64,000 bases of DNA from Hydrococcus rivularis NIES-593 (lineage in GTDB: Bacteria; Cyanobacteriota; Cyanobacteriia; Cyanobacteriales; Microcystaceae), in NCBI RefSeq assembly GCF_001904635.1, contig NZ_MRCB01000016.1:43446-107445 (forward strand). The letters are read 5' to 3'. The notes under the pieces were generated by a model. The model was given only the letters and a program-made list of their open reading frames with translations. It searched no databases and was not told the origin of the DNA. This document shows, in pieces, positions 9,187 to 17,829 of this stretch; position 1 is the first letter of the stretch, and each line of letters opens with the position of its first letter. The position numbers and the translations under genes are program-made.

Positions 9187-9696
9187 ATTTTAGTTGCCTT
9201 AGATTGTTCTGAAACTAGCAAGCGCGCGTTTGATAAAGCATTAGCGCTAGCCGAGGTGACTAATGCTTCCTTGCTGCTACTGCATGTCTTATCTCCAACT
9301 GATAAAGAGTATCCAGCTCCTGTTGATGAAGGCATGTATTCAAGCACGCGTAGGTTAGCGTGGAAATACTATATTCATAAGTGGGAAGAGTTTGTGCAAA
9401 AGAGATTTAATTGTTTGCGATCGCTGGCCGAGCGGGCAAATAAGCTTGGTATATCAGCCGAAGTAGCCCAAACTTTGGGCAATCCCGGTCGAATTATTTG
9501 TGAAGTAGCGCGAAATTGGCAAGCCGATTTGATTGTCGTTGGTCGTCGAGGTCGCAGAGGACTCCGCGAACTCTTACTAGGCAGTACTAGCAATTATGTC
9601 ATTCATCATGCTTACTGTTCGATTTTGATGGTTCAAGGACAGGTCGAACCAACTGTCGATCCTTGTCAGGAAACCACCTTAGCCGCCGTAATGTGA
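9175..9696 (+). CDS. Universal stress protein, UspA family
   Basis: A 173-residue cytoplasmic protein with one Usp domain of the ATP-binding type. The N-terminus [13 protein letters not shown] is the first beta strand and loop. Near 118-140 comes the nucleotide-binding block [19 protein letters not shown], which fits G-x2-G-x9-G-(S/T), followed by the last strand CSILMVQ. An insertion around residues 38-65 (charged and aromatic) makes it slightly longer than the 145-residue norm. Usp proteins bind ATP or other nucleotides and support stress survival; the partner is unknown. The start lies in a 19-bp tandem duplication that also creates a short competing upstream frame. The UPF0182 gene starts just downstream, so the two may be one transcript. 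Confidence 0.92.
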   Translation: MFNKILVALDCSETSKRAFDKALALAEVTNASLLLLHVLSPTDKEYPAPVDEGMYSSTRRLAWKYYIHKWEEFVQKRFNCLRSLAERANKLGISAEVAQTLGNPGRIICEVARNWQADLIVVGRRGRRGLRELLLGSTSNYVIHHAYCSILMVQGQVEPTVDPCQETTLAAVM

Positions 9697-9712
9697 ATTG
9701 AGCGAGAATTTC

Positions 9713-12664
9713 ATGCTCTGGAAACGCAGCTTTCGATTAGTCGCGCTACTCCTGGGATTATGGTTGGGCTTGGATTTAGCATGCAGCCTGGGGGCAGAAA
9801 TTTTTTGGTTTGGGGAAGTCGATTATCTGCCAGTTTATTTACTCAGGCTGATAACCAAAAGCGTATTATGGATAGCCGTATTTGGCGTAACGGCTAGCTA
9901 CCTGCTAGTCAACCTTTCCCTAGCACAACGGCTCAAGTATTCAAACCCACCGATGAGCGATTTCCAAAGGGATCGCGCCAAACAACAGCAGCGGGAATGG
10001 GAGAAATATTCCTCCCGAAAAACGCGCCACACCCAAAAACCTATAAGGTTATACTGGCTGCTTCCCCTGTTGCTCAGTTTTGGGATGCTAATTGGGTTAA
10101 TGTTGCTTCACTATGGTCGAATTGTTTTCAGTTACTGGTATCCCGATCCTCAACTGGCGCATGTCACCGCGATCGTTCCCGCCCGACTTCGACCCGAAAC
10201 TATTTGGCAGCTTGGGAACCAATTAAGTTCTCAGGGTTGGTATCTCGTAGCGATCGCGGGGTTGGCGATCGCCATACTTATCTATCCTCGTTTCTTGCTC
10301 TATGCGATCGCGGTGGTACTGAGTCTACTGCTGGGATCGATCTTATCCGAACATTGGGATAAAGTCTTGCAATATTTTCGCCCGACACCTTTTGGGGCTA
10401 GCGAGGCTGTCTTTGGTAAAGACATCAGCTTTTATGTATTTACTTTGCCCGTATGGGAATTGCTCGAACTTTGGCTAACGGGATTAACGTTGTATGGGTT
10501 CGTTGCCGTCCTCTTGGTTTATCTATTATCGGGAGATAGTCTCAGTCAAGGGCGCTTTCCTGGGTTTTCAAAGGAGCAACAACGCCATCTATACGGAGTG
10601 GGCGGCTGTTTGATGCTAGTCATTGCCTTCGGCTTTTGGCTCAGTCGCTACGAATTGCTCTATTCAGCGCGAGGCGTATCCTATGGCGCTAGCTATACCG
10701 ACGTGACGGCACAACTGCCAGCCAATACGCTCCTGAGTATTCTAGCGCTAGCGATCGCACTTAACCAGCTTTGGTACGCGCTCTTTTCTGTGCGAGGGGC
10801 TTCTAGCCGCAGGTTAATCTTCCACGAACTGGGGATTTACCTAGTACTGGCGATCGTCATTGGCGCAGCCCTACCCACTGCCGTGCAATATTTGGTTGTC
10901 CAACCCAACGAATTAGAACGAGAGCAACCCTATATCGAGCGCACCATTGCCCTGACCCGACAAGCCTTCGCTCTCAACAATATCGATGCCCAAAGTTTCG
11001 ATCCCCAAGGACAACTCACCCAAGCGGATCTAAAAGCCAACGACCTAACGATCCGCAATATTCGCCTTTGGGATCAGCGACCGCTTCTAGAAACCAACCG
11101 ACAACTACAACAAATCCGCCTCTACTACCGTTTCCCAGATGCCGATATCGATCGCTATAGCTTTGCTAGCGAGAAACCAGAGAACAAAAAGACCGAACAG
11201 CGACAGGTTCTGATCGCCGCACGGGAACTAGACTATAGCGCCGTGCCCCAGCAGGCTCAAACCTGGGTAAACCGTCACCTCATCTATACCCACGGTTATG
11301 GCTTTACCCTCTCTCCGGTGAATACGGTCGCTCCTGGCGGGTTGCCCGAATATTTTGTTAAGGATATCGGCGTAGGCGAGCAGGGTTCGCTGACGGTTTC
11401 TAGCGAGGCAGTGCGCGACGCAATTCCGATTGGCAAACCTCGAATTTACTACGGTCAGATTACTAACAACTATGTAATGACCGGAACCAGCGTCAGAGAG
11501 CTAGACTATCCCAGCGGCAGCGAAAATGTCTACAATACTTACGACGGTCGCGGTGGAATTAACATTGGCTCTCTATGGCGGAGATTGCTGTTTGCCAAAT
11601 ATCTAAATGACTGGCGAATGGTGGTTACACCCGAATTTCGACCGGAAACGAAAGTTTTGTTCCGGCGCAATATCAACCAACGCATTCGCGCGATCGCGCC
11701 TTTTCTTCGGTACGATCGCGACCCTTATTTAGTCGCCGCCGATCCGCAGCAGCCAAAAACCGAACCGCAAAGCTATCTTTATTGGATCGTCGATGCCTAT
11801 ACGACCAGCGATCGCTACCCCTATTCCGATCCTGTCAGCGAAGGCATCAACTACATTCGCAACTCGGTCAAAGTAGTCATCGATGCCTACCATGGTTCCG
11901 TTGACTTCTACATTGCCGATTCCAGCGATCCGATTATTACCACCTGGTCGAAGATTTTCCCCAATCTGTTCAAACCGCTCGATGCCATGCCAGCTAGCCT
12001 CCGCCGCCACATTCGCTATCCCGTCGATTTCTTCAAGATTCAATCTGAGGAATTGATGACCTACCACATGACCGATCCCCAGGTTTTCTACAACCGGGAG
12101 GATCAGTGGCAGATTCCCACTGAAGTCTACGGCGATAAACCTCAGTTGGTCGAGCCATATTACTTAATTACCAGTTTGCCAACCGTTCCTTTTGAAGAAT
12201 TTATTTTGCTTCTCCCCTATACCCCCCGGCAACGAACGAATTTAATTGCTTGGCTGGCAGCGCGTTCCGATGGCGAAAACTACGGTAGATTATTGCTGTA
12301 CATCTTTCCCAAGCAGCGGCTAGTTTATGGACCAGAACAAATCGAGGCTCGGATTAACCAAGATCCAGTCATTTCCCAACAAATTTCCCTCTGGAATCGC
12401 CAAGGGTCTAGAACCATTCAGGGCAACCTTTTGATAATTCCGATCGAGCAATCCCTGCTGTATGTAGAACCGCTCTATCTGGAAGCCACTCAGAATAGCT
12501 TACCAACGCTAGTCAGGGTAATCGTCGCCTACGAAAACCGCATCGTCATGGCACAAACCCTCGAACAGTCGTTACAAGCGATTTTTGAGGAAGAAGAAAC
12601 CCCAGAGCCGATTATCCGTCCGGTAGAGGAGCCAGCACAGGGGAGTCCGCCTACGCTCCCATAA
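9713..12664 (+). CDS. UPF0182 family large membrane protein
   Basis: A protein of about 983 residues, the usual size for this family (COG1615), which is common in cyanobacteria and actinobacteria and has no established function. The first 350 or so residues carry about seven membrane helices with short loops, including the early block [18 protein letters not shown]. The remaining 600 residues are soluble and probably extracytoplasmic, with conserved stretches such as [13 protein letters not shown] and [10 protein letters not shown]; the C-terminus is acidic and Pro-rich. I use the ATG at 9713; a TTG five codons upstream (9698), only 1 base after the usp stop, is also open. No strong ribosome site separates the two choices. 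Confidence 0.9.
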   Translation: MLWKRSFRLVALLLGLWLGLDLACSLGAEIFWFGEVDYLPVYLLRLITKSVLWIAVFGVTASYLLVNLSLAQRLKYSNPPMSDFQRDRAKQQQREWEKYSSRKTRHTQKPIRLYWLLPLLLSFGMLIGLMLLHYGRIVFSYWYPDPQLAHVTAIVPARLRPETIWQLGNQLSSQGWYLVAIAGLAIAILIYPRFLLYAIAVVLSLLLGSILSEHWDKVLQYFRPTPFGASEAVFGKDISFYVFTLPVWELLELWLTGLTLYGFVAVLLVYLLSGDSLSQGRFPGFSKEQQRHLYGVGGCLMLVIAFGFWLSRYELLYSARGVSYGASYTDVTAQLPANTLLSILALAIALNQLWYALFSVRGASSRRLIFHELGIYLVLAIVIGAALPTAVQYLVVQPNELEREQPYIERTIALTRQAFALNNIDAQSFDPQGQLTQADLKANDLTIRNIRLWDQRPLLETNRQLQQIRLYYRFPDADIDRYSFASEKPENKKTEQRQVLIAARELDYSAVPQQAQTWVNRHLIYTHGYGFTLSPVNTVAPGGLPEYFVKDIGVGEQGSLTVSSEAVRDAIPIGKPRIYYGQITNNYVMTGTSVRELDYPSGSENVYNTYDGRGGINIGSLWRRLLFAKYLNDWRMVVTPEFRPETKVLFRRNINQRIRAIAPFLRYDRDPYLVAADPQQPKTEPQSYLYWIVDAYTTSDRYPYSDPVSEGINYIRNSVKVVIDAYHGSVDFYIADSSDPIITTWSKIFPNLFKPLDAMPASLRRHIRYPVDFFKIQSEELMTYHMTDPQVFYNREDQWQIPTEVYGDKPQLVEPYYLITSLPTVPFEEFILLLPYTPRQRTNLIAWLAARSDGENYGRLLLYIFPKQRLVYGPEQIEARINQDPVISQQISLWNRQGSRTIQGNLLIIPIEQSLLYVEPLYLEATQNSLPTLVRVIVAYENRIVMAQTLEQSLQAIFEEEETPEPIIRPVEEPAQGSPPTLP

Positions 12665-12676
12665 GGAGCTAATACC

Positions 12677-12760
12677 ATCGCCCTCACCCCCAACTCCTCT
12701 CCCTATTTGGGAGAGGGGAGAAGAATGTCGATCGCGAAAACCTGAAAATTGGTATAATCT
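12677..12760. repeat. Dispersed repeat A, copy 1
   Basis: An approximately 84-bp sequence that matches 53351-53432: it begins ATCGCCCTCACCCCCAAC, contains a CTCTCCC/GGGAGAG hairpin, and ends with GTCGATCGCGAAAACCTG then AAAATTGGTATAAT. The outer ends (TAATACCA and TGGTATAAT) are roughly inverted. It lies between the convergent UPF0182 and rhomboid genes, where the hairpin might also end transcription. No coding capacity. Confidence 0.85.
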
Positions 12761-12870
12761 ATGAGTTATCGGCGATCGCTCGATTGATTTTGCGCCATGC
12801 TCTAGATAGAGGCAAATAAATACTTTTGTTACAAACTAGCAGCTAAAAATATGTCTAGTCGGCCAGAATC

Positions 12871-13584
12871 TTAAAACGATCTTTTCTCACCCCTAGAGGA
12901 AAACAATCCCAATATCGGACCGAGAATTGCCCCGAAAACGAAACCGCCCGCGTGCGCCCAATAGGCAATTCCGCCACCTTCCATGCCGATGTTAGCAGGT
13001 GCTTGTAAGCTGGCAACGCCATAGAGAGCTTGCTGCACAAACCAAAAACCGAGAAAGAACACGGCGGGAATTCTAAGGGTAGTCAGAAAGAAACCTAGCG
13101 GAACCAGCGTTAGGATTTGCGCTTTAGGAAATCGGATAATATATGCTCCCAGAACTCCCGCGATCGCGCCGCTAGCACCGATGGCAGGAACGCCCGATTG
13201 CATCGAGAAAAACCATTGAGTTAGAGCCGCTAACACGCCGCACGTCAGATAAAAAATAAAATATTTAATGCGACCGAGCTGGTCTTCAATATTATTGCCA
13301 AATACCCACAAAAACAACATATTGCCAGCAATATGTAAAAAACCGCCGTGCAGAAACTGGGAGGTCACTAGCGTTAGCGATTGCGAGACAATCCGATCTG
13401 GATCGCCGCTACTCAAGCTTGCTGTTAATTCTTTTGGGACAACACCGTAAGTATAGAAAAACTGCTCTAGTTGTTGGGGAGATAAACTGAGTTCGTGCAA
13501 AAACACAAAAACATTGATGCCAATCAATGTATAGGTGAGATAGGGAGTAATTCTAGTCGGATTATTGTCGTGCAGGGGAACCAC
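12871..13584 (-). CDS. Rhomboid family intramembrane serine protease
   Basis: A 237-residue, six-helix membrane protein that should cleave transmembrane helices of unknown client proteins. The catalytic dyad is present: Ser138 in GASGAIAGVLG and His211 in WAHAGGFVFG. The oxyanion/structural block HIAGNMLFLWVFGNNIEDQLG spans 84-104. The N-terminus MVPLHDNNPT is typical of the short bacterial and cyanobacterial rhomboids. It is followed on the same strand's upstream side by the AI-2E gene at 13653, separated by 68 bases, so they may share a transcript. Confidence 0.93.
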   Translation of the reverse strand: MVPLHDNNPTRITPYLTYTLIGINVFVFLHELSLSPQQLEQFFYTYGVVPKELTASLSSGDPDRIVSQSLTLVTSQFLHGGFLHIAGNMLFLWVFGNNIEDQLGRIKYFIFYLTCGVLAALTQWFFSMQSGVPAIGASGAIAGVLGAYIIRFPKAQILTLVPLGFFLTTLRIPAVFFLGFWFVQQALYGVASLQAPANIGMEGGGIAYWAHAGGFVFGAILGPILGLFSSRGEKRSF

Positions 13585-13652
13585 GATGATTTTTCCTCTC
13601 GATTAAAAGTTGTCAAAAAAATAATTTGAAAGAAATTAGCACGTTCCAGCTT

Positions 13653-14684
13653 TTATGAAGGAGCGTGTCGCCACTTATCCAGAACATCTTTAAACAATAC
13701 TTCCTCTAGCCAAATCTTAGCGACTACCGTCAGCGGTAGCGCCATCAACAGACCCAAAACTCCGAAAAAGCTAGCAAAGATGATTTGAGCGGTTAGGGTA
13801 ATGGCAGGTAAGAGCGACACTTGTTTTGCCATAATTGCAGGCGTTAACCAATAACTTTCAAGATTTTGAATGACGATATAGACAATTAAAACAGCAACGG
13901 CTTTCCAGGGAGAATCGAGTAGCGCGATCGCGATGGGAAACACGGCACTCAAGGTAGGACCGATATTAGGAATCAAATCGAGCAATCCGGCTAAAATTGC
14001 GTGAGCGAGGGCAAGCGGCACTTGTAAAATCCACAAACTCATCCCGCTCATTAAGGCAACAAAACCCATTTGCATTAAAATCCCAATCGTCCAATTCCCT
14101 AAAGCGACTTCGCAATGAGAAATAATTTCGTTAGCTCGCTGGCGATAGAACGAGGGAAATAACCGGATAAATAAGTTCCGGTATGGCTGGGGATTTATTA
14201 GTAACATAAGGCTTAAAACGAGAACTAGGACTAGCTGCAAAATAACGTTAACCGACGCCGAAAAAAAGTCAAAAGTTTGCGCCAATAATTGAGTCACATA
14301 GGGCTGAAGCTGTTGTATTATCGTGCTGAGATCGGGGAGGTTGCGAAAATCTTGTTCGGCTAAGCGAGCTTGTAACCACTGAATTCCTGCCTGAATTTGT
14401 ACAAAAACTTGTGGTAGCAATTCGAGCAGTTGTTGAATCTGTTCGACAAAAGCTGGCACGATTAGCCATAAAAAAATAATCAAAAGTACGAATAAGATGG
14501 CAAGGCTCAAAAATATGGCTACGGCGCGCCGTTTAACCCATCGCTGGAGTTGTTTCACTAGCTGATTGATGGCAATTGCTAATACCACGGCTGTAAAAAA
14601 AAGCAGCAGCAATTGCCGCATTTCCCAAAGGATATAGAGCGAGAGAATTAAAGCTATTAAGCCAAGCGATCGACCTAAATTCAC
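13653..14684 (-). CDS. AI-2E family transporter (second copy)
   Basis: A 343-residue polytopic protein of the same family as 5148-6194 but clearly diverged, so not a recent duplicate. Hydrophobic segments occupy residues 8-30, 53-75, 155-180 and 210-330. The family motifs appear as DLIPNIGPTL and as ESYWLTPAIMAKQVSLLPAI. A helical stretch of Gln and Leu residues (80-140) lies between the second and third membrane parts. It should export a small molecule; the substrate is unknown. The start ATG is at 14682-14684 and upstream sequence is non-coding for over 500 bases. Confidence 0.88.
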   Translation of the reverse strand: MNLGRSLGLIALILSLYILWEMRQLLLLFFTAVVLAIAINQLVKQLQRWVKRRAVAIFLSLAILFVLLIIFLWLIVPAFVEQIQQLLELLPQVFVQIQAGIQWLQARLAEQDFRNLPDLSTIIQQLQPYVTQLLAQTFDFFSASVNVILQLVLVLVLSLMLLINPQPYRNLFIRLFPSFYRQRANEIISHCEVALGNWTIGILMQMGFVALMSGMSLWILQVPLALAHAILAGLLDLIPNIGPTLSAVFPIAIALLDSPWKAVAVLIVYIVIQNLESYWLTPAIMAKQVSLLPAITLTAQIIFASFFGVLGLLMALPLTVVAKIWLEEVLFKDVLDKWRHAPS

Positions 14685-15219
14685 AGTTTTATGACAAATA
14701 AGCTAACTACCAATGTCTAGCAGTGGTTTTCGAGCTTAAAATAAATACCCATGCTTTCAATATCGGCGACAATGATGACGGGAAAATGACAGCAACGGGC
14801 GAAAATCAGCTACCTAGAAGTCACAATTTAGAAAGATCGAGGCAATAGCCTCACCTCCCCTTGCGTTTAGGATAGAAGGGACAAACAGACCAGATCGTCC
14901 TTCCTCGGTAGGATTCTACAGCGATCGAAAGTCCATTTTGTCATTCCCAGTAGAGTAGAACGTAACGAAGAATCTCTGTTTAAAGTTGGTATGCTCAGAT
15001 GTTTCGCTTCGCTACCGCTACGCTCGACATGCTATCCTTTTGGGACAACCTGTAAAGAAGACCCGATAGGAATTTTAGTCGTCGATTTTAATCGAGTTGA
15101 GCTTTGAGCCTAGAACTAAAGTTCTAGGCATTGGTGCTTTAAATCTGAAGCAGCGATAGAACATCTAGGGGCAAGCTCTATTGAGAGAAGTTAAAATTCG
15201 TGAAATTAAGGAAATTTGA
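14685..15219. other. Non-coding region with repeats and an inverted repeat
   Basis: No convincing gene. It holds one copy of dispersed repeat C (14998-15031) and a perfect 10-bp inverted repeat GCCTAGAACT/AGTTCTAGGC with a two-base spacer (15108-15129), not followed by a T run. The promoter of the AI-2E gene should be near its left end. Confidence 0.6.
14998..15031. repeat. Dispersed repeat C, copy 1
   Basis: AGATGTTTCGCTTCGCTACC followed by GCTACGCTCGACATG. The same sequence with two changes lies at 53601-53635. Both copies are upstream of a 5'-truncated gene remnant (here the pentapeptide remnant at 15220). Confidence 0.85.
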
Positions 15220-15459
15220 CACTCCCGCCTAACTGAAGCTAATCTCGAAGGTGCCGATTTAACTGGTGCTAATCTACAAGGAGCTAATTTAACCAAGGCT
15301 TTTGTGACTAATGCAACCTTTGAGAACGCGAATCTTAACCGAGTTAACTTCACCGAAGCCATAGTTTATGATGTTGACGTGAAGGGAGCTTCGATGGAGC
15401 AACTCAATTTGATGAATGCTGAGATTTATAATACCAATATCGGCGTTGGTGGAGAATAG
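15220..15459 (+). pseudogene. 5'-truncated pentapeptide-repeat gene remnant
   Basis: From 15229 the frame reads a run of pentapeptides (LTEAN, LEGAD, LTGAN, LQGAN, LTKAF, then looser repeats NATFE, NANLN, RVNFT) and ends GVGGE at TAG 15457-15459. It is blocked upstream by an in-frame TGA at 15217-15219 and has no ATG before residue 47 or so. The sequence just upstream, in other frames, does not restore a signal peptide. I read it as the 3' end of a lost pentapeptide gene, perhaps once like the one at the left edge. A GTG start within the repeat is possible but would give an odd protein. Confidence 0.7.
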
Positions 15460-15476
15460 GTTTAGCAGGAGGAATC

Positions 15477-16220
15477 GTGAGCGATCGCGTGCCAGTCGAA
15501 ATTTTTCCCGGTGAAGTTTTTGCTAATACTACCGATTTTGATACCGGTATCCGCCAACTCATTCCTTATTATGATGAAATGTTAGCTACGATCGCTCGCT
15601 GCATACCCGTTAGTGCCGAACGAGTTCTAGAATTGGGCTGCGGAACGGGTGAATTGAGCGTCAAGCTGCTGCAAAACTGTCCCCAGGCAACTGTAATCGC
15701 CCTCGATTACTCTCCTCGCATGCTTGAATATGCTCGTGGCAAAATCGAGGCGACTGGCTATGGAAAGCGCTGGCGGGGAATCGTAATGGATTTTGGCGCT
15801 TGGACGGCAGGCGAAACGGCACAAGGGATTGGGAGTGGGTTTGATGCCTGCGCTTCCTCTTTAGCCATTCACCATCTCGTCAATCCAATGAAATTAAAAC
15901 TTTTCGAGCGGATTCGAGCCAGTCTCAATCCGGGCGGGAGTTTCTGGAATGCAGACCCCGTGGCGATCGAGTCCCCCGCACTATCAGACGTTTACCAGAG
16001 CGTCAGGGAAGCGTGGGCGAGCGATTGCGGAACGACGCTGGCACAGGTGCGCACCAAGATGGGTCAGAGCAATCCCTACGGCTATTCTAGTCAAGACCAA
16101 TTGGCGACATTGGAAGAGCATTGGCAAATGTTGAAAGCGGCAGGGTTTGAGTCGGTGTCGGTGCCCTGGAAATATTTCGGATTGGCTGTTTTCGGCGGTT
16201 TTGTTCCAAAATCTGATTGA
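15477..16220 (+). CDS. SAM-dependent class I methyltransferase
   Basis: A 247-residue cytoplasmic methyltransferase. Motif I is RVLELGCGTGELSVKLL (49-65); the acidic SAM-ribose residue is in VIALDYSPRMLEYA, followed by DFGAW and the motif GGSFWNADPVAIESP after the core strand. The architecture resembles trans-aconitate/ubiquinone-type small-molecule methyltransferases; the substrate is unknown. It starts at GTG (15477), four bases after a perfect AGGAGG ribosome site (15467-15472), which fixes the start. Its stop codon forms the first bases of repeat element B (16217), so the element may have landed at the gene's very end. Confidence 0.88.
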   Translation: MSDRVPVEIFPGEVFANTTDFDTGIRQLIPYYDEMLATIARCIPVSAERVLELGCGTGELSVKLLQNCPQATVIALDYSPRMLEYARGKIEATGYGKRWRGIVMDFGAWTAGETAQGIGSGFDACASSLAIHHLVNPMKLKLFERIRASLNPGGSFWNADPVAIESPALSDVYQSVREAWASDCGTTLAQVRTKMGQSNPYGYSSQDQLATLEEHWQMLKAAGFESVSVPWKYFGLAVFGGFVPKSD

Positions 16221-16365
16221 GTGACCAAACTCCAATCGCCCTCACCCCAACCCCTATCCCAGAGCGGGAGAGAGGCTTTCAAGCTAAGACTTTGGACTGA
16301 AGTCCCTTCTCCTCTTGTGGGAGAAGGGATTTAGGGATGAGGGAACAAAGATTTGTCAGTCAACC
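16217..16365. mobile_element. MITE-like element B, copy 1
   Basis: About 149 bp matching 57899-58045 along its whole length. The left end TTGAGTGACCAAACTC and the right end (reverse complement TTGACTGACAAATCTT) are near-perfect terminal inverted repeats. Inside are the C-rich hairpin GCCCTCACCCCAACCCC and the block AAGACTTTGGACTGAAGTCC. There is no open reading frame, so it would need a transposase elsewhere. The left end overlaps the methyltransferase stop codon. Confidence 0.75.
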
Positions 16366-16440
16366 AGCATCCTTCGCTATTGCTCTCCAATGACAGGTAA
16401 TATCTCTGACTGCAACTTAGTATATGTTTTCCAAAAATTT

Positions 16441-16472
16441 GTAAGGACGGGTTGGAAAACCCGTCTCTACAG
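16441..16472. repeat. Dispersed hairpin repeat D, short copy
   Basis: GGACGGGTT, a three-base loop region and AACCCGTC then TCTACAG: a compact hairpin related to the longer elements at 19559-19627 and 23117-23186. It lies in the 370-base non-coding gap before the GT2 gene. The rest of that gap outside element B shows nothing I can assign. Confidence 0.6.
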
Positions 16473-16590
16473 TTTTATGTTTATTAGACCTCCTAATTGC
16501 AATCAAAAAATCTAATTTAAATTCACGAACAAGGGAAAATTATCCCATTCCCCTTTTCCCTCGATCCTTTCCCCGACTTCTGTAAGAAGT

Positions 16591-17793
16591 CTATCTTTCT
16601 ACATCGGTTACTCGCCAACTCAGCTTGAGGTTAAACCAGAAATTCCAAACCGTAACGATCGCGATCGCCATTAAATTTGCCACGTAGCGATCGATCCCAA
16701 AAACATTAAAAAATAAATTTAACAGTAAAACATTAAGAATTAATCCAGCCAAACAGATAATATTAAATTTAATTAACCGTTTTAATCGCTGACGCTTTCC
16801 CGGTTGTCGGCGAGAAATATCGCCAAACGTCCAGAAATCATTCCAGAGAAAATTATTAATAATTGCCAACTCTGAGGCAATAATTTTGCTGCGCGTGAGA
16901 GGCAAGGCAAGCATACTAGGATCGCTGAGCAAGTACAGCACTCCCATATCCACAAATACGCCGCTAAACCCGACAACTCCAAAGCGGAAAAATCGCTCGA
17001 CAGGCCACAAGGAGAAGCGCAACCTCAGCAGGTGTTGGATATACTCGACATATTGTTTCCAAGTCACTTTGCTTTCCCCAGCGACGCGCTCCCGAAACAC
17101 GTAACCCGCTTCGGCAATCCAGCGGATTTTTCCACGAGCAGCAACTTCAATGAGAATTTTATAACCTACCGGACTCAGCTGTTTGCCAATGATGGCGCTG
17201 CGACGTACCATAAAGTAGCCGCTCATAGGATCGGACAGGCGACCGATAACTTCGGGTAAAATAACTAATCCCAGCATCTGCGCGCCGCGAGACAAAAACC
17301 GCCGCACAGCACTCCATTCGCTCACCCCGCCACCCTCGACGTGGCGACTGGCAACTGCCAAATCTGCGCCGTGTCCCATTTCTTGCAGCAGTTGCAACAA
17401 CACCTCTGGCGGATGCTGCAAGTCGGCATCGATTACCCCAAGAATTTTTCCCCTTGCGACTTGCCAACCGCGCACGACTGCGGTGGAAAGTCCTCGTTCG
17501 GTTTGTCGGCGCATGACTCGCAGTTGGGGATAGTAGGGAAGCAACTCTAGCGCGATTTTCCAGGTTAGATCGGGACTATCGTCATCGACGACGATTAATT
17601 CGTACTGTCCCGGAAGGTAGTCATCTAGGAGTTGGGTCAAAATTTGGACGATGCTGGCAATATTTTGACTTTCTTTAAAGGTGGGAAGAACAAGGGAAAA
17701 CTCAATAGGCTCCTGTTCGGCGCTATCGACAAGATAAGGTCTTTCGGGGATTTGTAAAGCTCCAGAGGGAACGGGTAAAAGAGAATCATTCAT
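16591..17793 (-). CDS. GT2 glycosyltransferase (polyprenyl-phosphate mannosyl/glucosyltransferase) fused to GtrA
   Basis: A 400-residue two-domain protein. Residues 30-260 form a DPM1-like GT2 domain: nucleotide-sugar motif VVDDDSPDLTW (68-78), the catalytic-metal DAD in GVIDADLQHPPE (119-130), and the DPMSGYFMVRR block. Residues 265-395 are a GtrA domain with four hydrophobic helices, starting RFGVVGFSGVFVDMGVLYLL. It should transfer a sugar from a nucleotide donor to a polyprenyl phosphate at the membrane and help flip it. The next gene downstream in the same direction order (17830-19503, 36 bases away) is a GT-C protein that could use the lipid-linked sugar. The two are probably one operon with the GT-C gene first. 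Confidence 0.92.
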   Translation of the reverse strand: MNDSLLPVPSGALQIPERPYLVDSAEQEPIEFSLVLPTFKESQNIASIVQILTQLLDDYLPGQYELIVVDDDSPDLTWKIALELLPYYPQLRVMRRQTERGLSTAVVRGWQVARGKILGVIDADLQHPPEVLLQLLQEMGHGADLAVASRHVEGGGVSEWSAVRRFLSRGAQMLGLVILPEVIGRLSDPMSGYFMVRRSAIIGKQLSPVGYKILIEVAARGKIRWIAEAGYVFRERVAGESKVTWKQYVEYIQHLLRLRFSLWPVERFFRFGVVGFSGVFVDMGVLYLLSDPSMLALPLTRSKIIASELAIINNFLWNDFWTFGDISRRQPGKRQRLKRLIKFNIICLAGLILNVLLLNLFFNVFGIDRYVANLMAIAIVTVWNFWFNLKLSWRVTDVER

Positions 17794-17829
17794 TAGTAAT
17801 TAAAAATAATCTTGACAAAATAGGGGTTA

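Noticed and set aside
15108..15129. Perfect 10-bp inverted repeat read as a terminator
   Set aside because: A two-base spacer is too tight for an RNA hairpin and no T run or gene end is near; could be a protein-binding palindrome, without further support.
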